From the NCBI RefSeq assembly GCF_000577615.1, contig NZ_CBXX010000002.1, forward strand, positions 124,001-188,000: a stretch of 64,000 nt of DNA, in the 5' to 3' direction. The stretch's first letter is position 1, and each line of letters opens with the position of its first letter. The position numbers were made by a program, and so were the translations under genes. The DNA is from Herbaspirillum sp. RV1423. GTDB taxonomy: Bacteria > Pseudomonadota > Gammaproteobacteria > Burkholderiales > Burkholderiaceae_D. Positions 56,788 to 64,000 of this stretch are shown piece by piece. The notes under the pieces were generated by a model. The model did not search any database. It was not told the DNA's origin and saw nothing but the letters and a program-made list of their open reading frames with translations.

Positions 56788-58287
56788 GTGAGTGAAGCCA
56801 TTGATACCATACCGGCGACGCCGGGAGCCGGCGGGCTGGCCGCGCTGGAAGTCCGCCTGCGGCAAGACCTGGCCTGGCTGGAATTGCCGGCCAAATCATG
56901 GATGCCGGCCACGACCGTGGACGGCAATCCGGTGCTGGACGTGGCCATCATCGGCGGCGGCCAGGCCGGCATGGCGGCGGCGGTGTCGCTGCTGCACCTG
57001 GGCGTCAATGCAGTGATCTACGATCAGTCGCCAGCCGGTTTTGAAGGGCCGTGGGCGACCACCGCGCGCATGGAAACCCTGCGTTCGCCGAAAAAGCTGA
57101 CCGGCCCTGCGCTGGGCTTTGCGGCGCTGACGTTCCGCGCCTGGTTCGAGGCACAGTTCGGGCTGGACGAGTGGGAAGCGCTCGACAAGATTCCGCGCCT
57201 GCAATGGATGGATTACCTGCGCTGGTACCGCAAGGTGATGGCGCTGGACGTGCGCAACGATCATCGCGTCGGCGCCATCGTGCCGCGCGCCGACGGCGTG
57301 GTCGAACTGCACATCGAGGCGCCGGCCGGCAAGTCGGTCGTGCTGGCGCGCCGCGTGGTGGTGGCGACCGGCCGCGACGGCCTTGGCGGCGCCTACCTGC
57401 CGCCGCTGGCGCAAAGCCTGCCGCGCGAACTGTGGGCGCATTCGTCGGATGACATGGATTACGGCAAGCTGGCCGGCAAGCGCGTCGGCGTGATCGGCGC
57501 CGGAGCGTCCTCGATGGACAGCGCGGCGACGGCGTTGGAAGCTGGCGCCGCGCGCGTGGATCTGTTGATTCGCCGTCGGGAACTGCCGCGCATCAACAAG
57601 GGCAAGGGCGCCGGCAATCCGGGCCTGACCAACGGCCACCTGCATTTGCCGGACGAATGGAAATGGCGCATCCGCCATTACGTCAACGTGCAGCAGACGC
57701 CGCCGCCGGGCGGCAGCGTGCAGCGCGTGGCGAAATTTCCCAATGCGCGTTTCCTGTTCGGCGCCGCCATCGACAAGGTCGAGGTCAACGCCGACGGCTT
57801 GCGCGTGACGACGCCGCGCGGCGTGTTCGACCTGGACTTCCTGATTTTTTCGACCGGGTTTCGCATCGACTGGACCGTGCGTCCCGAGTTCGCGACAATC
57901 GCGCCGCACATCCGCAACTGGCGTTCGCGCTATATGCCGCCGCTCGGCGACGAGGACATGGAGTTGTCCGATTCGCCCGATCTGGGGCCGGTATTCGAAT
58001 TCCAGCAAAAACATCCCGGCAGCCTGCCCGGACTGGAGCGCGTGCATTGCTTCTGCTATCCGGCGGCGCTCTCGCACGGCACGCTGTCGGGCGATATCCC
58101 GGCCATCAGCGACGGCGCGCAACGGCTGGCGCAGGGCATCGCCGCCTTGTTCTACGGCGAAGATGTCGAGTTCCACTACGCCAATATCCAGGCCTACGCC
58201 GAGCCCGAACTGGTCGGCGACGAATGGACGCCGTCCGAGCCGACCGAGGCCGAGCGAGCGGCATTGGGCGCGGGAGCCGGCCGATGA
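56788..58287 (+). CDS. FAD/NAD(P)-binding flavoprotein monooxygenase-like enzyme
   Basis: This 499-residue protein starts at GTG 56788, with GGAAAGG upstream. The FAD Rossmann motif is VAIIGGGQAGMAAAVSLLHL (GGGQAG at 56-61). A second, NADPH-type motif is VGVIGAGASSMDSAATALEA, and the linker RVVVATGRDG plus FLIFSTGF near the end resemble flavin monooxygenases. About 50 residues precede the FAD site. It overlaps the first permease gene (ATGA), so oxidation by this enzyme and uptake by the importer are probably one pathway. The substrate is unknown. Confidence 0.82.
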   Translation: MSEAIDTIPATPGAGGLAALEVRLRQDLAWLELPAKSWMPATTVDGNPVLDVAIIGGGQAGMAAAVSLLHLGVNAVIYDQSPAGFEGPWATTARMETLRSPKKLTGPALGFAALTFRAWFEAQFGLDEWEALDKIPRLQWMDYLRWYRKVMALDVRNDHRVGAIVPRADGVVELHIEAPAGKSVVLARRVVVATGRDGLGGAYLPPLAQSLPRELWAHSSDDMDYGKLAGKRVGVIGAGASSMDSAATALEAGAARVDLLIRRRELPRINKGKGAGNPGLTNGHLHLPDEWKWRIRHYVNVQQTPPPGGSVQRVAKFPNARFLFGAAIDKVEVNADGLRVTTPRGVFDLDFLIFSTGFRIDWTVRPEFATIAPHIRNWRSRYMPPLGDEDMELSDSPDLGPVFEFQQKHPGSLPGLERVHCFCYPAALSHGTLSGDIPAISDGAQRLAQGIAALFYGEDVEFHYANIQAYAEPELVGDEWTPSEPTEAERAALGAGAGR

Positions 58288-59258
58288 GCGGGACGATCTT
58301 GCGCAGCGTCCTGCAGGCGTTCGCGGTGCTGCTGTTGATGACGGTGATCGTCTTCTTCGGCCTGCACATGATCGGCAATCCGGTCGACATCCTGATCGGC
58401 CAGGACGTCGACCAGGTCGATCGTCTGCGCATCATCAGGGAGCTCGGACTGGACCAGCCGATCTGGCGCCAGTACCTGGCCTTCCTCAACGGCGCGCTGC
58501 ACGGCAATCTCGGCAACAGCTTCGTCTATAACGAACCGGCCATCAAGCTGATCTTCCAGCGCCTGCCGGCCACGCTGGAACTGGCGTTCGCCGCGCTGAT
58601 CCTGGCCGTGCTGATCGGCATTCCGCTCGGCCTGCTGGCGGGACTGTTTCCCGAAAATCCATTCTCGCGCATGATCATGACCGGCAGCATCCTCGGCTTT
58701 TCGCTGCCGACCTTCTGGATCGGGCTGATGCTGATCATGGCGTTCAGCGTCTCGCTGGGCTGGCTGCCTTCGGGCGGACGGGGCCAGACGGCGGGGCTGT
58801 TCGGCGTGCAATGGTCGTGGCTGACGGCCGACGGCCTGCGCCACCTGATCCTGCCGGCGCTGAATCTGTCGCTGTTCAAGATATCGCTGGTGATCCGCCT
58901 GACGCGCGCCAACGTGCGCGAAGTGCTGCCGATGGATTTCGTCAAGTTCGCCCGCGCCAAAGGCCTGTCTCCGTTGCGCGTGGTGCTGATGTATGTGTTG
59001 CGCAATACGCTGATTCCGCTGGTGACGGTGCTCGGCCTGGAGTTCGGCTCGACCATCGCGTTCGCCGTGGTGACCGAAAGCATCTTCGCCTGGCCCGGTT
59101 CGGGCAAGCTGATCCTGGACAGCATCAATGCGCTGGATCGTCCGGTCATCGTGGCGTACATGATGGTGATCGTGTGCCTGTTCGTGACGCTGAACCTGAT
59201 TGTCGACGTGCTGTACAAGGTGCTGGATCCGCGTGTGCGGGTGGAGGCGCGAGTATGA
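58284..59258 (+). CDS. Dipeptide/oligopeptide-type ABC permease 1 (DppB-like)
   Basis: This 324-residue permease has TM1 near residues 9-29 and the early motif RIIRELGLDQPIWRQYLAFL, followed by HGNLGNSF, both hallmarks of DppB/OppB. The EAA-type loop is EVLPMDFVKFARAKGLSPLR, followed by VVLMYVLRN. It starts at ATG 58284 within the stop of the flavoprotein gene and ends overlapping permease 2. The cargo may be a peptide, an amide or another polar compound. Confidence 0.93.
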   Translation: MSGTILRSVLQAFAVLLLMTVIVFFGLHMIGNPVDILIGQDVDQVDRLRIIRELGLDQPIWRQYLAFLNGALHGNLGNSFVYNEPAIKLIFQRLPATLELAFAALILAVLIGIPLGLLAGLFPENPFSRMIMTGSILGFSLPTFWIGLMLIMAFSVSLGWLPSGGRGQTAGLFGVQWSWLTADGLRHLILPALNLSLFKISLVIRLTRANVREVLPMDFVKFARAKGLSPLRVVLMYVLRNTLIPLVTVLGLEFGSTIAFAVVTESIFAWPGSGKLILDSINALDRPVIVAYMMVIVCLFVTLNLIVDVLYKVLDPRVRVEARV

Positions 59259-60219
59259 GCGACCTGCCTGCGACAAACGCCGCGCCCATGACGCAGCAGG
59301 AAGTGCGGGCCAGGGTTGCGGCCCTGTCGGCATTCCCGGCGCCGCGCCGCGAGTCGCCGTGGCGCCGCGTGATGCGCGGTTTCCTGGCGTCGAAGACGGC
59401 CATGTTCGGCCTGGCGGTCGCCGTGCTGCTGATGATCGCCGCGCTGGCCGCGCCCTGGCTGACGCCGCAGAATCCCTACGACCTGATGCAACTGGACGTG
59501 CTCGACGCGCGCCTGCCGCCCGGCAGCGCCAACGGTCTCGGCACGTATACCTATTGGCTGGGCACGGACGGCCAGGGGCGCGACCTGTATTCCGGCATCC
59601 TGTACGGCTTGCGCATCAGCGTCGGCATCGGCGTCGGTTCGGCGCTGCTGGCCGGCGTGATCGGCACCCTGATCGGTTTGCTGGCGGCCTATGCCGGCGG
59701 CAAGGTCGACAGCGCGCTGATGCGGCTGGCCGACTTGGTACTGTCGTTTCCGTCCATCCTGGTATCGATGCTGATCCTGGCTTACCTCGGCAAGGGCATC
59801 TTCAACGTCATGGTGACGCTGGTGGTGCTGGAGTGGGCCTATTACGCCCGCACTGCGCGCGGCCAGGCGCTGGTCGAGCGGCAGAAGGAATACGTCGAAG
59901 CCGCGCGCGGCCTGGGCGTGTCGGGCTGGCGCATCATGGTGCGCCACATCCTGCCGAACTGCCTGCCGCCGCTGATCGTGATCGGCACTTTGCAGATCGC
60001 GCGCGCCATCACGCTGGAGGCGACCCTGAGTTTCCTTGGCTTGGGCGTGCCGATCACCGAGCCGTCGCTGGGATTGCTGATTTCCAACGGCTACCAATAC
60101 ATGCTGTCCGGCGAATACTGGATCAGCTTCTATCCCGGCATTGCGCTGCTGATCGTGATCGTCGCCATCAACATGGTCGGCGACCGCCTGCGCGATGTCA
60201 TGAATCCACGGTGGCAACG

Positions 60220-60223
<4 letters not shown>
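59255..60223 (+). CDS. Dipeptide/oligopeptide-type ABC permease 2 (DppC-like)
   Basis: This 322-residue permease has the N-terminal OppC_N helix region (FLASKTAMFGLAVAVLLMIA) and HWLGTD-like motif YWLGTDGQGRDLYSGILYGL. The EAA loop is KEYVEAARGLGVSGWRIMVR then HILPN. ATGA overlaps on both sides bind it into the importer operon. Confidence 0.93.
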
Positions 60224-61219
<996 letters not shown>

Positions 61220-61227
<8 letters not shown>

Positions 61228-62236
61228 GGCAAGCGACAAACGCATCCCGCTGGTGGAAGCGCGCCAGGTCGGAAAACGCTTCGGCGAACGCAAGCCGCGC
61301 CCGTTCGAGCGTCAGTTGACGGCGCGCGGCTGGATGCGTCCGGCCGCCGTTACGCGGGCGCTCGACACCGTCGACCTGCATGTCATGCCCGGCGAAGTGG
61401 TCGGGCTGGTGGGCGAATCCGGCTGCGGCAAGTCGACGCTGGGCCGCATCGTCAGCGGCTTGCTGGCGCCGTCTTCGGGGCAGGTGCTGGTCGACGGCGT
61501 CGACCGCAACCGGCTTAGCGCGCGGGAAGCGCATGACACGCGGCGCAAGGTGCAGATGATTTTCCAGAATCCCTACGCCAGCCTCAACCCGCGCCTGCGC
61601 GTCGACCAGATCGTCGGCGAAGCCGCGCTGATCCACGGCAAGGCGGACAAGGCCGGACTCGACGATTACGTCTGCGCGCAACTGTTGCGCGCCGGCCTCG
61701 CCCCGGAACTGCGCGACCGCTATCCGCACCAGTTCAGCGGCGGCCAGCGCCAGCGCATCGGCATCGCCCGCGCGCTGGCCGTGCAGCCGCAGATGCTGGT
61801 GGCGGACGAAGCGGTGGCGGCGCTGGACGTGTCGATCCAGGCGCAGATACTGAACCTGTTCATGGATCTGCGCGAGCAGCTCGGCCTGACCTATCTTTTC
61901 ATCAGCCATGACCTGGGCGTGGTCGAGCATGTCTCCGACCGCGTCGTGATCATGTACCTGGGACGCATCGTCGAAAGCGCCGCCGTCGATGACCTGTTCG
62001 CGCGGCCCAACCATCCGTACACGCAAGCCTTGCTGGCCGAAGTGCCGCGGCTGCAGGCGCGCAACAAGTCCTTTACGGCGATCAAGGGCGAGATTCCCAG
62101 TCCGCTGAATCCGCCCCCGGGATGTCATTTTCATCCGCGCTGCCCGCATGCGATGGCGCGCTGCCGCGAAGAAGCGCCGGTGCTGAAGGAAGTCGCGCCG
62201 GGCCATGCGAGCGCATGTCATTTGAACGACCAGTAA
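61220..62236 (+). CDS. Oligopeptide-type ABC ATPase 2 (DppF-like)
   Basis: This 338-residue ATPase starts at ATG 61220 (MDKASDKRI). It has Walker A GESGCGKST, FQNPYASLNPRLRV, signature FSGGQRQRIGIARAL, Walker B MLVADEAVAALD and H-loop SHDLGVVEHV. Walker B has Ala where DppF proteins usually have Pro after DE, a mild change. The C-terminal cysteines CHFHPRCPHAMARC are as in DppF. A 30-residue insertion before Walker A (KPRPFERQLTARGWMRPAAV) is longer than usual. Confidence 0.92.
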
Positions 62237-62294
62237 GCCATATCGCGTTTCAGAACCGCAGTTTTTATCCCACACCCAACCGAGGATGATGAAC

Positions 62295-63869
62295 ATGAAG
62301 AAAACAGTACTTTCCAGCCTCTTGGCCGTTGCGCTGCTCGGCTCGGCGGCCGTCGGCGCCAACGCGCAGACGCTCAACATCGCTTTCGCCGATCCACTGT
62401 CGTCGCTCGATCCGCAACTGAACAATCATGCCGGCGACCGTTCTGTCGACCTGCATTTCTGGGACTTGCTGGTCGAGAACAACTACAACAAGCTGCAACC
62501 GGGCCTGGCGGTGAGCTGGAAGAACGTCGATCCAAAGACCTGGGAGTTCAAGCTGCGCCCCAACGTCAAGTGGCAGGACGGCAAGCCGTTCACCGCCGAC
62601 GACGTGATTTTCTCGTATCAGCGCGCACGCAACGTGCCGGGCAGCGTGGCAACCTTCGCCGGCTACCTGCGTACGGTGGAATCGGTCACCGCCAAGGATC
62701 CGCTGACGCTGGTCGTCAAGACCAATATCCCGAACCCGGACCTGCCGCTGAACCTGGCCTCGGTGCATATCGTCAGCAAGCACGTCGGCGAGAAATCCCA
62801 GACCGAGAACTACAACAGCGGCGCCGCCATGGTCGGCAGCGGTCCGTATAAATACGTGTCCTATACGCCGGGCGACCGCGTCGTGATGGAACGCAACAAT
62901 GATTACTGGGGCCAGAAGCAGATCTGGGAAAAGGTCAACTACCGCTACATCAACAACGCCGCCGCACGTACCGCCGCCTTGCTGTCGGGCGATGTCGACG
63001 TGATCGACAAGGTGTCGGTGTCGGACCTGGCCAAGCTGAAGCAGTCGCCCAACGTCAAGGTGTTCCCGTACAACGGCCTGCGCGTGCTGCTGCTGCAACC
63101 GACTTTCCATGAAGGCCCGAGCCCGTACATCACCGACAACAACGGCAAGCAGCTCGACAAGAACCCGCTGCTCGACGTGCGCGTGCGCCGCGCGCTGTCG
63201 CTGGCGATCAACCGCAAGGCGCTGGTCGACCGCATCCTGCAAGGCGCGGCGACCGAAGCCAACCAATGGATGCCGGCCGACACCTTCGGCTACAACCCGG
63301 ACATCAAGAACATTCCCAACGATGTGAACCAGGCCAAGAAGCTGCTGGCCGATGCCGGTTTCCCGCAAGGCTTCAAACTGACCATCCACGTGCCGAACGA
63401 CCGTTACCCGCAAGCGCCGGAAACCATGCAAGCCGTGGCGCAGTTCTGGACCCGCATCGGCGTCAAGACCCAGGTGGAGGTGTTGCCGTGGGCGTCGTAT
63501 TCGGCGCGCGCCAACAAGAACGAGTTTGCCGTCAGCGTGTTGGCATGGGGTAACGGCACCGGCGAAGCCAGCTATGCGCTGGTGAACGTGCTGGCGACCG
63601 TCGACGCCAAGAAGGGCCTGGGTGCTTCCAACTGGAACCACTACAGCAATCCGGCAGTCGACAAGGCATTGGCCGATTCGACGGCGGAATTCGACGCCGC
63701 CAAGCGTGAGGCCATCCTGCGCAATTCGGCCAAACTGGTCTCCGACGACGTCGGCGTGATCCCGCTGTATCACTATCAGAACATCTGGGCTGCGAAAAAA
63801 GGCCTGACGGTGACGCCGGCCAGCAGCGATCGCACCACCGCGATGATGGTGACGCAGGACAAGAAGTAA
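62295..63869 (+). CDS. Family-5 (peptide-type) ABC solute-binding protein
   Basis: This 524-residue periplasmic binding protein starts at the ATG at 62295, with AGGA 8 bases before it (ATGs at 62286 and 62289 overlap that site). The signal peptide is cleaved near ANA-QTL. SBP_bac_5 motifs are LSSLDPQLNNHAGDRSVDLH, LRPNVKWQDGKPFTADDVIF then SYQRARN, GSGPYKYVSYTPGDRVVMER and DVRVRRALSLAINRKALVDR. It follows the ATPase genes and completes the importer. The ligand may be a peptide, glutathione-like or other amide, not resolvable here. Confidence 0.93.
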   Translation: MKKTVLSSLLAVALLGSAAVGANAQTLNIAFADPLSSLDPQLNNHAGDRSVDLHFWDLLVENNYNKLQPGLAVSWKNVDPKTWEFKLRPNVKWQDGKPFTADDVIFSYQRARNVPGSVATFAGYLRTVESVTAKDPLTLVVKTNIPNPDLPLNLASVHIVSKHVGEKSQTENYNSGAAMVGSGPYKYVSYTPGDRVVMERNNDYWGQKQIWEKVNYRYINNAAARTAALLSGDVDVIDKVSVSDLAKLKQSPNVKVFPYNGLRVLLLQPTFHEGPSPYITDNNGKQLDKNPLLDVRVRRALSLAINRKALVDRILQGAATEANQWMPADTFGYNPDIKNIPNDVNQAKKLLADAGFPQGFKLTIHVPNDRYPQAPETMQAVAQFWTRIGVKTQVEVLPWASYSARANKNEFAVSVLAWGNGTGEASYALVNVLATVDAKKGLGASNWNHYSNPAVDKALADSTAEFDAAKREAILRNSAKLVSDDVGVIPLYHYQNIWAAKKGLTVTPASSDRTTAMMVTQDKK

Positions 63870-63887
63870 GCAAGGAAGGAGGACGCC

Positions 63888-64000
63888 ATGTCCACGTTGA
63901 ACATCACTGTCAGTCCCGCCGATGACCTGATCGACGTGCCGCGCCGCATCGTCGTCACCGGCGCGCAGCCGGGCGAGCTGGTGCAGGTATCCAGCCGCAC
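63888..64000 (+). CDS. Acyl-CoA thioester hydrolase/BAAT N-terminal domain protein (partial)
   Basis: The first 37 codons are present (MSTLNITVSPADDLIDVPRR then IVVTGAQPGELVQVSSR), with AAGGAGG before the ATG. The D-x-L-I-D-V-P and G-x-x-P-G-E-x-V pattern is that of the beta-sandwich N-domain of the acyl-CoA thioesterase/bile-acid acyltransferase family. An alpha/beta-hydrolase domain would follow beyond the window. It lies 18 bases after the binding-protein gene, so it is probably co-transcribed and acts on the imported compound. Confidence 0.7.
   Translation, partial: MSTLNITVSPADDLIDVPRRIVVTGAQPGELVQVSSR

Noticed and set aside
57657-58283. In-frame extension upstream of the DppB-like permease
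   Set aside because: The extension lies inside the flavoprotein gene and is low-complexity. The permease starts at 58284 in an ATGA overlap, directly before its first helix.

Overview
The window reads as chromosomal DNA of a GC-rich betaproteobacterium, most likely Oxalobacteraceae and Herbaspirillum-like. This is inferred from a Burkholderiales-type general porin, a KatG close to Burkholderiales enzymes, NodT-type outer-membrane efflux lipoproteins, many solute-binding-protein ABC importers and dense gene packing. I see no tRNA, rRNA, CRISPR array or complete insertion sequence.

Layout. (1) 1-17.4 kb, efflux and stress: the tail of an ABC binding protein; a MarR repressor divergent from an emrA-emrB-outer-membrane-factor operon; katG; a DHA2 exporter; a chemoreceptor; and an adaptor-RND-outer-membrane-factor operon divergent from its TetR regulator. 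The RND gene is frameshifted close to its start. (2) 18.3-21.3 kb, signalling: a siaABCD-type operon made of a PP2C phosphatase, SiaB kinase, SiaC switch and SiaD diguanylate cyclase. The phosphatase has a soluble CBS-like front instead of the membrane sensor of Pseudomonas SiaA. (3) 21.3-26.3 kb: a two-component system divergent from a nitrate/sulfonate-type ABC importer. (4) 26.4-35.1 kb: a DeoR-family regulator, an ABC importer and a phosphoesterase, facing a porin and an exported GDPD-fold protein. Together they look like a glycerol-phosphate or glycerophosphodiester scavenging regulon. (5) 35.1-36.4 kb: an MHS-type carboxylate symporter.

(6) 36.7-41.1 kb is the most foreign-looking part. 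It is an orphan type VI secretion module on the minus strand: a gutted vgrG, a Tli3-like immunity lipoprotein, a Tle3-like phospholipase effector, and a second Tli3-like immunity lipoprotein. It ends in a transposase-like coding scrap. A 32-33 bp near-identical block plus an intrinsic terminator lies at each end, and these two copies could be paired small RNAs carrying a CCUCCC anti-Shine-Dalgarno motif.

(7) 41.1-48.7 kb: an N-acetylglucosamine (or chitooligosaccharide) ABC importer with nagK, nagA and a SIS-type deaminase. Divergent from it lies an orphan binding protein followed by an OmpR/EnvZ-type pair (49.2-52.8 kb), possibly its sensor. (8) 52.9-55.5 kb: an alpha/beta hydrolase, a DUF4118-like membrane protein and a cysteine desulfurase. 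(9) 55.8-64 kb: a LysR regulator, a flavoprotein monooxygenase, a complete Dpp/Opp-type importer and the start of a BAAT-type acyl hydrolase.

Four copies of an 80-bp palindromic dispersed repeat occur. Two lie in the binding-protein/permease gap of one sugar importer and one in the same gap of the other, as REP sequences do in E. coli malE-malF. The double copy in the first operon is part of a tandem duplication that also copied the last 25 codons of the binding-protein gene.
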